Positions 5,949 to 12,651 of a stretch of DNA of 12,651 nt are shown here, piece after piece. The DNA lies in NCBI GenBank assembly GCA_947589615.1, contig CANQBU010000024.1:1-12651 (forward strand). The letters are read 5' to 3'. The first letter of the stretch is position 1, and every line of letters starts with the position of its first letter. The notes beneath the pieces were generated by a model, which was not told the DNA's origin, did no database searches, and was given only the letters and a program-made list of their open reading frames with translations. This stretch comes from an uncultured Clostridia bacterium (GTDB lineage: Bacteria; Bacillota; Clostridia; Christensenellales; UBA1242). The translations under genes and the position numbers were made by a program.

Positions 5949-5984
5949 TTACACATTGTCTTGCACATCCTCTTGTATGTGTAA
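5949..5984. promoter_or_regulatory. Inverted repeat in the divergent intergenic region
   Basis: TTACACAT (5949-5956) and ATGTGTAA (5977-5984) are perfect inverted arms with a 20-base spacer, which contains a further TTGCACAT-like copy (5961-5968). It lies upstream of the zincin promoter (-35 at 6015) and could be a regulator site. There is no U-run, so it is unlikely to be a terminator. Confidence 0.4.
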
Positions 5985-6014
5985 TATTGAGAGATATTAT
6001 TTCGACTTATAGTA

Positions 6015-6043
6015 TTGATTAAAAGTAGAAATTATGTTATAAT
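6015..6043 (+). promoter_or_regulatory. Promoter of the first zincin gene
   Basis: TTGATT (6015-6020) and TATAAT (6038-6043) are 17 bases apart, and TG at 6035-6036 makes an extended -10. The ribosome binding site AAAGAGG (6053-6059) follows. Confidence 0.8.
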
Positions 6044-6066
6044 AAAATACATAAAGAGGTAGTTTT

Positions 6067-7362
6067 ATGGAAAATAATATCAAATCCTATCTTCCACAAA
6101 TCTCAGAATACTTTGTAAAAGACTTCGGAAAAGAGTATGGGGAGGTAATAAGACAGAGAATAAATGACTCGGCCTTTCTTTTTGTGAGCACCTCCCTTGC
6201 CAACAAAAGAAAACTGTCAACGGCAATCGACAATCAACTCCTCCGCCTGACAAATCAATTTTGTAAAGAAGCCGGTAATGCTTTGGGAATAAGCTCTCCC
6301 TACAAAATCCTCACTCCTGAGGAATTATCAGAATTAAAATACTATGATGTTTTGATTAAATCTAGCAGTGAATTAAATGACGAAACATACATCGATTTTG
6401 TGAAATTTTTAGGAAAATTAGTCCAAAAAGACAAAATTTCACAAAAAAATTGCGAAAATTACATAAAAAACGATAAAAATAAAGAAATTATCAAAAATTG
6501 CATAAAAACAATTTGTCAGATTTACGATAAAAATTATGTCGACAAAATGCGAGACCTCACTCGTTTAAAAAGACAGTTATTGTCAAACGAAGAACCTAGC
6601 AAGACAACAGGAGCGGAAGATAGAACAATTGATGAAATCGATGCACTAGATATTGACGAGAATGAAAAGGATATCTTAAAAATTAAAATAGCAGAATATG
6701 TTTTAAATGATGAAACGGCGGGCTTTTCATTTTACACAAAGTCAACCTCGGGGAAAGACATGAGAGTATGCATACTTCCACCGCTAGAAGAATTGAATGA
6801 TTCCATTTTATTCCATGAGATCTCCCATACGGTTAATGCTCACAATTACTCCGCAAAATCGGGATTCACCCTCATCATTGACGATGACAACAAAGAAAAT
6901 CAAGATTTGGACGAGATAATTACCGATTATTTTGCATTAAAAGCCCAAAACTTGGCACAAAAAGAGGGCTTTAAAGTATGTAACAATGAAAATGAACTTT
7001 CGCTATATAGTTGTGCCTTTATGCTTTTCAGAAATTTTCTTGAAGGATATGCAAAAGATATTAAGTCTTGCAGAATGAGCGGCGACCCTTCCCTTTTAGA
7101 CAAAACATTTGGAAAAGAAAACATCAAATCTTTATCTCAACTCGCTACACAATTTTTGGACTTGATTGACACCGAAAGACAGGGAGAAATTGTAAATGCC
7201 CTCGAAGAAAAATATGGATTTGACATAGATAAAATCGATTTTTCTCAAAAGCCAAAATCATATTATGAAAAACAATATTTAAAATTTGCAAAAACAATGC
7301 AAGAAACTCTTAACAACATCAAAGAATTTCAAAAAGATGCCGACAGCGAAAATTCATTATAA
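6067..7362 (+). CDS. Putative cytoplasmic zinc metallopeptidase (HExxH...ExxxD)
   Basis: This 431-residue protein has no signal peptide and no membrane segment. FHEISHTV carries an HExxH zinc motif at 250-254, and DEIITDYFALKA supplies a likely third ligand E283 with D287. The ExxxD arrangement on a following helix is that of gluzincins. Upstream, residues 1-200 are charged and largely helical, and the C-terminal 350-431 also looks helical. The predicted role is peptide-bond hydrolysis on an intracellular protein, but the substrate is unknown and I cannot name a family. It stands alone with its own promoter and terminator, and converges with an operon whose first gene encodes another HExxH...ExxxD protein. 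A non-proteolytic zinc protein is possible. Confidence 0.72.
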   Translation: MENNIKSYLPQISEYFVKDFGKEYGEVIRQRINDSAFLFVSTSLANKRKLSTAIDNQLLRLTNQFCKEAGNALGISSPYKILTPEELSELKYYDVLIKSSSELNDETYIDFVKFLGKLVQKDKISQKNCENYIKNDKNKEIIKNCIKTICQIYDKNYVDKMRDLTRLKRQLLSNEEPSKTTGAEDRTIDEIDALDIDENEKDILKIKIAEYVLNDETAGFSFYTKSTSGKDMRVCILPPLEELNDSILFHEISHTVNAHNYSAKSGFTLIIDDDNKENQDLDEIITDYFALKAQNLAQKEGFKVCNNENELSLYSCAFMLFRNFLEGYAKDIKSCRMSGDPSLLDKTFGKENIKSLSQLATQFLDLIDTERQGEIVNALEEKYGFDIDKIDFSQKPKSYYEKQYLKFAKTMQETLNNIKEFQKDADSENSL

Positions 7363-7428
7363 GTATATCATAAAGTTAAAAACAATTATAGTTAGGAAAA
7401 TCTACAAAATAATTTACAGAAATTGATT

Positions 7429-7469
7429 AAAAAAGAACCTTTTAAAATGATTTTAAAGGTTCTTTTTTT
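7429..7469. terminator. Bidirectional terminator between the zincin units
   Basis: GAACCTTTTAAAAT (7435-7448) pairs with ATTTTAAAGGTTC (7450-7462) with a single bulged T. An A-run precedes it (7429-7434) and a T-run follows (7463-7469). It can end both the plus-strand zincin gene and the minus-strand PRTase operon. The remaining 7363-7565 shows nothing else. Confidence 0.88.
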
Positions 7470-7565
7470 ATAATCCCACAAAATAATCGACAATTTTAAA
7501 GAATTTTGCAAAATTTATTGATTTTTTCACGATTTTTCATGAATTTTTGTTAAATTATGTTTTTA

Positions 7566-8177
7566 TTAAAAGAAAATGTTTTCTTCCTTGTCGTCAGGGT
7601 GATTAATTTGGTCTTCTTCAGTTTCCCATGGATAAACAGGCGAATAACCATCAATATTTAATTTCTCACATTCTTCCAAAGGCAAGAAATATCCCGTAAT
7701 TCTTCCAGCATACTCAAAAACCGTCTTATCTGTAAAATTTTTACTATTATAGTTTTTAAATAGGCAAACATATAAAATTTTTGCATTTGGATATGCCTTT
7801 AAAAGTTCATCAAGACATAGTTCTACGCTTTTGCCCGTTGAATGATTTCCTTCAACTATCAAAAAAATAGGCTCTTTTTTGGAAATATCAAAGGATTTTA
7901 ACGGATTATATAATAATTCTATTGTTTCTTTGCCATTTTTATATGTAATATGCTTTGATTGAAATGGTAAAAACTTTACTATGTTCAACCTATTTGCAAT
8001 GTAAACGGCAGGAACAGCCCCGCTTCTTAGCATTGGCACTACGTAATCAACTTTTAACTTGTTCTCAGTCAGAAAGTCGTTTAATTTCTCACTAATTTCA
8101 TTTACAATTGTCACAAATTCGTCATGACTTAAATTTCTAAATCTTTCTTGCACATTTTCCTCCACATTATCTTGCAT
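7566..8177 (-). CDS. Phosphoribosyltransferase-fold protein with atypical PRPP loop
   Basis: This 203-residue protein has type I PRTase architecture. VVPMLRSGAVPAVYIANRL (46-64) matches the PPi-loop region (RxGxxxAxxLAxxL). IFLIVEGNHSTGKSVEL (104-120) occupies the PRPP-binding loop, and VYPWE (181-185) resembles the C-terminal PWE tract of Gpt-like purine PRTases. The usual acidic pair of the PRPP motif (D/E-D) is E109-G110, so catalysis may be altered. The downstream S113-T114-G115-K116-S117 is kept. It lies eight bases after the large zincin gene, with only a weak AAGAA-type ribosome binding site, which suggests translational coupling. It could be a purine salvage enzyme or a PRPP-sensing relative. 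The fold is confident; the substrate is unknown. Confidence 0.75.
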   Translation of the reverse strand: MQDNVEENVQERFRNLSHDEFVTIVNEISEKLNDFLTENKLKVDYVVPMLRSGAVPAVYIANRLNIVKFLPFQSKHITYKNGKETIELLYNPLKSFDISKKEPIFLIVEGNHSTGKSVELCLDELLKAYPNAKILYVCLFKNYNSKNFTDKTVFEYAGRITGYFLPLEECEKLNIDGYSPVYPWETEEDQINHPDDKEENIFF

Positions 8178-8185
8178 ATATTCTG

Positions 8186-10078
8186 TTATTCTTTTTCTTC
8201 TTCATATTCTCTTTCAATATTGTTTTCTCTTTGAATTCTCGCAAGCTCATTCTTGCCATAAAGCTTTTCAATACGTTTTTCCCTGTCTCTTCCCTTCAAC
8301 AAGTAGTCCTGTCTGTCTTGTGCATGTGCGTATCGATAAGCGTCAGGGTTAAGTTCATAACCTGAAATTCTGCATGCTTCTCTTCGCCCAACTTCTTCCA
8401 CCTTTTTGTAAAGTCCATACAATTTGTTTGCCACTTTTGCGTTTTTACTATCGTCTTGTGGCAAAAGTGCATATTCTTTGTAGTAAGGCACATCTGCTTG
8501 CGTGCATAATGTGGAAAGAAGATAAATCATTTCGTCAACATCATCAAAGCATAATTTGCCTTCTTTTTGTTCTTTATCAAGCAGATTTACTCTCTTTTCA
8601 ATCGAATCGATGATATTATACTTTGCCACAGGCTCAACTTCGTCAAGAAAGTAAAGTTCTTTGATCACATCACCTTCTTCTCTTATCTTTTTAAGTTCAG
8701 CATCAACATCAACTTTATCGGCAGAAAGATACTTATTAATCTCTTCACCCATCGAAAAAATCATTGAATTTGCAAACTCATATCTTCCGCTTTCAATGAA
8801 GTTTGTCAAAATATCCAACTTTTGCCCAGGTTTTAATAAATCAATTTTGTCGAAGGACATAGAAGTAATCGGCTCGTTTTTAAGCATTAAGTAGTAACCA
8901 TCTCTAAAGCGAGTGTTTAATTCATAGGGCATAAACTTTGCACCATTAGCCTCTTCGACAAGGGCTGACGCCGACGATAATCCGTGCTTCAAAAATGCAA
9001 GTCTTACTTTGTTTAATTGTTCTAGACTATTCCAAAATTTAGATCCATTCACCTCTTTTCCATTTAAAAACAAAAATTTAAAGGCGTCTAAAAGTATTTT
9101 TTGTTTTACGAAAAAGTCAGAATAGGAAATCTCAGGGTCTGCAAAATATCTCATTTCCTTTAAACCAATAAGGTTTGCATTTTGCAGCAACTTACCAAAC
9201 TCAACAAAATCTCTTTCAGACAAATTCTTCATACGTGCTTTGATTCTCTTATAAATTGGAGTATCTTGCTGTTGTTGTAATCGCTCTTCCTCTTCGCCCA
9301 GTTTCACCATTTGGTCAATCAGCACAGAGAAGATAGGATTTATACCTTCAACATTTTTAATATCTTCGGCAAATTTTCCAAAAATTTGCCTTTCCTTCAG
9401 TCTTGCGTCCTCTTCGACTGCTCTTTTGAAATACATTGCATATCGGCAGAGGTCTGCGGCAGCATTCTCATCTTGCAATTCTTCTTCACTAAGCAAGGAA
9501 TTCATATCTTTTTCCAAGCCCTTAAAGAATTTGAGCATGGTTTTGATTTCGTTTTCATTATATGGGTCACTAATAAAATCTTCTGCAATCTCCTCCGCCC
9601 TTTCGCCAATCACTTTCTTATACACTTCTTGATTTACAATATCGTTATCTTTAGCCCGATAATGCTTTTGAGTGAGATATTTTTGCTTATTTAAAAGATA
9701 ATAATATGTATATTTGTGCTGAAAACTATGCTCATATTCGTGGCCAACCGACTGGATAACACTTAAAAGTCTTTTAAATTTTTCGAGATTGTCTTGTCCA
9801 CCTATAACATAGCCAAGATTTACATTAATTGATTTGGTTGGTGGGTCATAATAGGCGACCTCATCGGCATTGGACAACAATCCGCCATCACTCGTTCGCG
9901 AAAAATGCATTTCTACAAGTTCATCTTTCGTGCCTTGAATTATGGGTTTAACATAAAGTTCGGCATATTCCCTACAAAGATGCTCGGCAAATTTAATATA
10001 AACTTCATCATCGATGGGCTTATCTGTCACAAACTGTTTAATTTCTGAAACTAGATTTTTCAATCTTTGATTATCCAT
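8186..10078 (-). CDS. Large putative zincin (HExxH...ExxxD), first gene of a two-gene operon
   Basis: This 630-residue soluble protein has no signal peptide or membrane segment. HEYEH (113-117) sits in a VIQSVGHEYEHSF context typical of zinc peptidase helices, and ERAEEIAEDF (159-168) provides E163 and D167 as an ExxxD third-ligand candidate. The remainder (about 180-630) is strongly charged and helical, possibly with coiled-coil stretches, and I do not recognise a known domain. The start is taken as ATG 10078, because AGGAG (plus CTCCT, 10084-10088) is five bases upstream; an in-frame GTG two codons earlier overlaps that site. It is followed after eight bases by the PRTase-fold gene. Zincin fold is likely; the function is unknown. 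Confidence 0.72.
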   Translation of the reverse strand: MDNQRLKNLVSEIKQFVTDKPIDDEVYIKFAEHLCREYAELYVKPIIQGTKDELVEMHFSRTSDGGLLSNADEVAYYDPPTKSINVNLGYVIGGQDNLEKFKRLLSVIQSVGHEYEHSFQHKYTYYYLLNKQKYLTQKHYRAKDNDIVNQEVYKKVIGERAEEIAEDFISDPYNENEIKTMLKFFKGLEKDMNSLLSEEELQDENAAADLCRYAMYFKRAVEEDARLKERQIFGKFAEDIKNVEGINPIFSVLIDQMVKLGEEEERLQQQQDTPIYKRIKARMKNLSERDFVEFGKLLQNANLIGLKEMRYFADPEISYSDFFVKQKILLDAFKFLFLNGKEVNGSKFWNSLEQLNKVRLAFLKHGLSSASALVEEANGAKFMPYELNTRFRDGYYLMLKNEPITSMSFDKIDLLKPGQKLDILTNFIESGRYEFANSMIFSMGEEINKYLSADKVDVDAELKKIREEGDVIKELYFLDEVEPVAKYNIIDSIEKRVNLLDKEQKEGKLCFDDVDEMIYLLSTLCTQADVPYYKEYALLPQDDSKNAKVANKLYGLYKKVEEVGRREACRISGYELNPDAYRYAHAQDRQDYLLKGRDREKRIEKLYGKNELARIQRENNIEREYEEEKE

Positions 10079-10095
10079 AACCACTCCTATAACCT

Positions 10096-10124
10096 ATTAT
10101 ACCACATAAAAGCCAATTTGAAAA
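10096..10124 (-). promoter_or_regulatory. Promoter of the zincin-PRTase operon
   Basis: On the minus strand the perfect TATAAT (10101-10096) is preceded by TGG, giving an extended -10. The -35 region TTTTCA (10124-10119) is poor. The spacer is 17 bases. Confidence 0.65.
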
Positions 10125-10183
10125 GAGGAAAAGTAAAAATCAAGGGATTAATTTATATAGATATTTTTTTGCCCGTTGAAAAG

Positions 10184-10210
10184 ACAAAGAAAAAGACCTT
10201 TTTAGGCCTT
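10184..10210 (-). terminator. Terminator overlapping the membrane-protein stop codon
   Basis: On the minus strand AAGGCC (10210-10205) pairs with GGTCTT (10198-10193) around a TAAAAA loop, with one G-U pair, followed by TTTCTTTG. The stop codon TAA (10204-10202) lies in the loop, so the hairpin uses the last codons of the gene. Confidence 0.65.
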
Positions 10211-10681
10211 TATAAAAATCAATGCAACCAAATAACATAATAGAAATGTCACCCCTGCCACACCTATGCCAATCAATATTTTAAGCCAAAAAGGTTTTGC
10301 CATTTTTATCACAAAAAGATTTAGGCAGGACATAAGGCCGCTTATCAAACCTCCAATTGCTCCACCCACGATTGGAACAATTTTACAAAGATAAATAAGG
10401 TTTCCCCAAACGCATATAAGAATCAATGGCAAACATGTCAAGATATACTCATACCATTTTAGCATAGGGAAAATTTCATAGCTTTGATTATCCACCTTTA
10501 AATTTGCCCCCATGAGAAAGTTTCCTTGAACTTCAACAATTTTCCCGTCGGCCAATTTATATGTGGTTTTGGAAGTTTTTTCAAGTGCTTTTCCATCAAG
10601 GCTCAGTTCCTTTTTGCCCGTCCAAAAGCCTTCATCATATATAAACTCACCGACAGATTCAACTTTTATCGTTTTTTTCAA
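10202..10681 (-). CDS. Small membrane protein with a cytoplasmic N-terminal domain, TTG start
   Basis: This 159-residue protein is not recognised. Residues 1-75 are polar and rich in beta-type, short charged segments. They are followed by three hydrophobic stretches likely to span the membrane: about 77-100 (ILTCLPLILICVWGNLIYL), 101-126 (IVPIVGGAIGGLISGLMSCL) and 131-157 (LKILIGIGVAGVTFLLCYLV). No ATG lies near the start. TTG at 10681-10679 is chosen because GGGAGGAAGCA places a strong ribosome binding site five bases upstream. It follows the nucleoside phosphorylase-family gene by 14 bases with no promoter between them, so it is probably the second gene of that operon. A link to nucleoside transport is not supported: three segments are too few for known carriers. 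Confidence 0.7.
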   Translation of the reverse strand: MKKTIKVESVGEFIYDEGFWTGKKELSLDGKALEKTSKTTYKLADGKIVEVQGNFLMGANLKVDNQSYEIFPMLKWYEYILTCLPLILICVWGNLIYLCKIVPIVGGAIGGLISGLMSCLNLFVIKMAKPFWLKILIGIGVAGVTFLLCYLVALIFIKA

Positions 10682-10695
10682 TGCTTCCTCCCTTT

Positions 10696-11469
10696 TTACA
10701 AATTTTTATGTAATTTTACTCCGCATTCTAGTGCAAGCGGAATTATCTTGTATTTATTGTCCATTGAAGTTTTATCGATCAAACTTCTTGGATCATAATC
10801 CTCGCCGCCTAAATTGTCCGCCCCATAGAAGATTTGAGCAAAGTTTACATTTCTAAATTTTGAAATTGCAATCATTGCCGAGCATTCCATATCGACTGTG
10901 ATTGCCCCCATTTTTATTCTGGATTCAACCTTTGCTTTTGTTTCCCTATAAAGGGCATCAGTCGTCCATGTTTTGCCTTTGCTATATTTAATTTTATTCT
11001 CATGCATCACTTCTTCAATTAGCGCCACACACTTAGGGTCGATATAATTTTCATCTCCTTCGGGCATATAGTGATAACTTGTCCCCTCATCGCGGATTGC
11101 ACTTGTAGGAATTATAATTCCATAGTCCTCAATCTCCTTGTCAAGACAGCCACAGCAGCCCACTAGGAGAAAATTTTTCGCCCCCATCTCAATTACATCT
11201 TCCATATGCATTCCGCAAGCGGGAGCACCTACTGGAGATTGATAAACTGCTAGTTTGCAGCCCTTGTAATCTATTTCATAGATAGGATATCTTTTTGTTT
11301 CGCCGTCAATTGCCCCAATTTCTTTTGGGAAATATTTTCTAACGAATTCCTCCATAACATTTCGCGAGAAGAAGGAAACTGCCGTAGAAGGAAAGTCCTT
11401 TATTTTTTTATTAAACATACTAGGATTTATAACCGCTTCTTTATTTTCATCAAATTCTTTTAATATCAT
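10696..11469 (-). CDS. Nucleoside phosphorylase family protein (PNP/UDP superfamily, uridine phosphorylase-like)
   Basis: This 257-residue cytoplasmic protein of the PNP_UDP_1 fold normally catalyses phosphorolysis of a nucleoside to base and (deoxy)ribose-1-phosphate. Visible family motifs are LVGCCGCLD (102-110, the VGxxG-type strand-turn), AIRDEGTSYHYMP (124-136, the base-recognition stretch of uridine phosphorylase-like members), WTTDALYRET (168-177) and VDMECSAM (192-199, with the ribose-binding Met-Glu). The length is close to the family norm. The start ATG 11469 follows a GAGG ribosome binding site. Its promoter is divergent from the TtcA-family gene. It is followed by the membrane protein gene. 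The substrate could be uridine, a purine nucleoside, or another nucleoside; the RDEG-TS-HY block favours the uridine phosphorylase-like branch. Confidence 0.85.
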   Translation of the reverse strand: MILKEFDENKEAVINPSMFNKKIKDFPSTAVSFFSRNVMEEFVRKYFPKEIGAIDGETKRYPIYEIDYKGCKLAVYQSPVGAPACGMHMEDVIEMGAKNFLLVGCCGCLDKEIEDYGIIIPTSAIRDEGTSYHYMPEGDENYIDPKCVALIEEVMHENKIKYSKGKTWTTDALYRETKAKVESRIKMGAITVDMECSAMIAISKFRNVNFAQIFYGADNLGGEDYDPRSLIDKTSMDNKYKIIPLALECGVKLHKNL

Positions 11470-11485
11470 TTCAACCTCAAAGATA

Positions 11486-11514
11486 ATTATATCATTAAAG
11501 CATGATTATTGCAA
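11486..11514 (-). promoter_or_regulatory. Promoter of the nucleoside phosphorylase operon
   Basis: On the minus strand TTGCAA (11514-11509) and TATAAT (11491-11486) are separated by 17 bases, just upstream of the GAGG ribosome binding site. Confidence 0.75.
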
Positions 11515-11532
11515 ATAAAATCTAAAATTATC

Positions 11533-11561
11533 TTGTCTGGCTGGCGGCATTATGGTATAAT
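11533..11561 (+). promoter_or_regulatory. Promoter of the TtcA-family gene
   Basis: TTGTCT (11533-11538) and TATAAT (11556-11561) are 17 bases apart, with TGG before the -10 (extended). The GGAGA ribosome binding site (11569-11573) follows within a very short leader. Confidence 0.75.
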
Positions 11562-11578
11562 AACAATTGGAGAATTAT

Positions 11579-12397
11579 ATGAAAAATTTGCAAGATGTCG
11601 AAGAAAGCATAAGAAAAAAATTTCACAAGGAATTATTCACAAAGTTTTGCAAGGCGTTAAACGACTTTAATCTCATCGAGCCTGGCGACAAAATCGCAGT
11701 ATGTATTTCTGGCGGCAAAGACAGTTTTTTAATGGCAAAACTTTTTCAAGAACTAAAAAGGCATAATAAATTTGATTTTGATTTAATCTTTCTGGTCATG
11801 GACCCTGGATACAATCAGGCAAATCGCTCCCTTATTGAAAGTAACGCCAAAGAATTAAACATTCCTTTGACAATTTTTTCTACAAATATTTTTGAAAATG
11901 TCGTGCATATAGATAAGTCACCTTGCTATATCTGTGCAAGAATGAGAAGAGGGCATTTATACAGCAAGGCCAAAGAACTTGGCTGCAACAAAATCGCACT
12001 CGGACATCATTTTGATGATGTAATAGAGACAATCCTAATGGGCATGCTTTTTAGTGGACAATTTCAAACAATGATGCCAAAAATAAAAAGTGCCAATTTT
12101 GAGGGAATGCAACTTATCCGTCCAATGTATTACATTCGTGAAAAAGACATAAAGCACTGGCGGGATTATAATGAAATCAAGTTTTTGCAGTGTGCTTGTC
12201 GATTTACAGAAGAAGCCAGCGATATGGAAAACAAATCAAAACGTTTGTATACAAAAAAGTTGATTGCTGAACTTGCAAAGGAAAATCCAATGATTGAAGG
12301 CAATATTTATAAAAGTTCAACAGGCGTCAATCTTTCCACAATAATATCATACAAAGATAAAAGTGGGAATTTGCATACTTTCGATGACGATTTTTAA
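11579..12397 (+). CDS. ttcA: TtcA-family tRNA 2-thiocytidine synthetase (PP-loop ATPase)
   Basis: This 272-residue protein is from the ATP-pyrophosphatase family that adenylates cytidine 32 of certain tRNAs and replaces its oxygen with sulfur via an iron-sulfur cluster. The PP-loop SGGKDS lies at 44-49. PCYICARMRRG (115-125) supplies C116 and C119 with the basic RMRRG run of the TtcA group. LGHHFDDVIET (141-151) is the conserved helix. LQCACRF (203-209) supplies a third cluster cysteine (C205, possibly C207). The start is ATG 11579, seven bases after GGAG; an in-frame TTG at 11567 overlaps that ribosome binding site and is rejected. It is divergent from the nucleoside phosphorylase gene. Other TtcA-like thiolases with different tRNA targets exist, so the exact position modified is inferred. 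Confidence 0.85.
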   Translation: MKNLQDVEESIRKKFHKELFTKFCKALNDFNLIEPGDKIAVCISGGKDSFLMAKLFQELKRHNKFDFDLIFLVMDPGYNQANRSLIESNAKELNIPLTIFSTNIFENVVHIDKSPCYICARMRRGHLYSKAKELGCNKIALGHHFDDVIETILMGMLFSGQFQTMMPKIKSANFEGMQLIRPMYYIREKDIKHWRDYNEIKFLQCACRFTEEASDMENKSKRLYTKKLIAELAKENPMIEGNIYKSSTGVNLSTIISYKDKSGNLHTFDDDF

Positions 12398-12417
12398 AAT
12401 GCCGAAAAAGACTTAAA

Positions 12418-12442
12418 AATGGAAGGATTTTATCCTTCCATT
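12418..12442. repeat. Flanking hairpin, copy 1
   Basis: AATGGAAGGAT (12418-12428) pairs perfectly with ATCCTTCCATT (12432-12442) around TTT. On the plus strand no U-run follows, so it is a poor terminator for the TtcA gene. On the minus strand TTTTAAG and another T-rich run follow, so it looks like a terminator for leftward transcripts. A near-identical hairpin is at 12614-12639. Confidence 0.8.
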
Positions 12443-12447
12443 CAGAG

Positions 12448-12611
12448 TGTAAACAAATTTACAGACTGAATAAAAACAAGTGAGGCAAGGCTCGGAAAAT
12501 GTCCCGAGGCAGGAATTTAGTAGTCCTAAATGACTGTTTCGGGGCGTTTTACAGTAAACACAGCAAGCAAAAATTGTCAATTTTTGCGGTCACGCAGTTT
12601 TTCTTCAGTCT
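12448..12611. other. Compact structured element (candidate small RNA or MITE-like repeat)
   Basis: This non-coding stretch is GC-richer than its surroundings. Its outer arms, 12463-12477 (AGACTGAATAAAAAC) and 12597-12611 (GTTTTTCTTCAGTCT), are complementary at 14 of 15 positions and enclose 149 bp. Inside are GTGA/TCAC (12480-12483/12590-12593), CTCGG/CCGAG (12491-12495/12504-12508) competing with CCCGA/TCGGG (12503-12507/12539-12543), ATTTAG/CTAAAT (12515-12520/12526-12531), and GCAAAAATTG/CAATTTTTGC (12567-12576/12578-12587). A small TGTAAA/TTTACA hairpin (12448-12463) sits outside the left arm. The minus strand has TTGACA (12580-12575) with a weak TACTGT 18 bases on. I matched it to no known RNA family. 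Confidence 0.6.
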
Positions 12612-12613
12612 AA

Positions 12614-12639
12614 AATGGAAGGATTTTTATCCTTCCATT
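12614..12639. repeat. Flanking hairpin, copy 2
   Basis: AATGGAAGGAT (12614-12624) and ATCCTTCCATT (12629-12639) pair perfectly around TTTT. It differs from copy 1 only by one extra loop T, and is likewise preceded by an A-run. Together the two copies bracket the structured element. Confidence 0.8.
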
Positions 12640-12651
12640 ATCATTTTATCC

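Noticed and set aside
4640..9300. Recurrent 11-mer TGGGCGAAGAG on the minus strand (near 4642, 8382 and 9291), related to GGCGAAGAGG at about 600.
   Set aside because: All lie inside genes and mostly encode Gly-Glu-Glu with preferred codons; there is no intergenic copy and no symmetry, so a functional DNA repeat is not supported.
10079..10084. GTG start two codons upstream of the large zincin's ATG.
   Set aside because: It overlaps the AGGAG ribosome binding site, which is correctly spaced for the ATG at 10078.
11567..11578. TTG start four codons upstream of the TtcA-family ATG.
   Set aside because: The TTG overlaps the GGAG ribosome binding site that serves ATG 11579.
12448..12611. Identity of the structured element with 6S RNA, SRP RNA, tmRNA, RNase P RNA or a common riboswitch.
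   Set aside because: None of their hallmark conserved sequences that I know is present; the element is also smaller than RNase P RNA and tmRNA.
1..12651. CRISPR array, prophage or insertion sequence in the window.
   Set aside because: No regularly spaced direct repeats, transposase, integrase or phage structural motifs are visible.

Overview
The window looks like a chromosomal stretch of an AT-rich, Gram-positive-type bacterium, most likely an uncultured Bacillota/Clostridia-like lineage. The reasons are strong AGGAGG-type ribosome binding sites, near-consensus sigma-A promoters (TTGACA-N17-TATAAT) in front of most transcription units, short intrinsic terminators, the standard genetic code, and an nrnA-like DHH phosphoesterase. 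No phage structural, transposase, integrase or CRISPR sequence is visible. The taxon itself is inference.

Layout. (1) Positions 1-76 hold a minus-strand tRNA-Ile(GAT). Its consensus promoter lies about 170 bases upstream and carries a 16-bp palindrome over the start site. (2) Positions 389-3443 form a plus-strand nucleotide cassette. It contains a Nudix-winged-helix regulator of the NrtR family, a P-loop kinase resembling dNMP kinases, an unrecognised protein with two CxxC pairs, and two tandem dCTP deaminase/dUTPase-fold paralogues. A 17-bp palindrome (TGCGTA-N5-TACGCA type) sits inside the regulator's promoter and again just before the kinase's ribosome binding site, so the Nudix protein probably controls itself and the deoxynucleotide genes. 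The cassette ends at a bidirectional terminator (3543-3585). (3) Positions 3611-5841 hold two minus-strand genes, each with its own promoter: an unrecognised protein with an internal repeat, and a DHH/DHHA1 phosphoesterase. (4) Positions 6015-10124 hold a plus-strand cytoplasmic zincin-like protein (HExxH...ExxxD), facing a minus-strand pair: a second, larger zincin-like protein followed by a phosphoribosyltransferase-fold protein. The two units meet at a bidirectional terminator (7429-7469). (5) Positions 10184-11514 hold a minus-strand nucleoside phosphorylase-family gene followed by a small membrane protein that starts with TTG. (6) Positions 11533-12397 hold a divergent plus-strand TtcA-family tRNA thiolation gene. 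(7) Positions 12398-12651 hold no gene. They contain a compact, structured, GC-richer element enclosed by 15-base inverted arms and flanked by two almost identical hairpins.

The most noteworthy points are three. The first is the putative Nudix-regulated dNTP operon. The second is its pair of deaminase-fold paralogues, in which each copy has lost a different active-site acid: the aspartate in one, the glutamate in the other. The third is the hairpin-flanked element at the right edge. Nucleotide metabolism is a recurring theme (dNMP kinase-like, DCD/DUT fold, DHH phosphoesterase, PRTase fold, nucleoside phosphorylase), but only the first cassette shows evidence of shared regulation.
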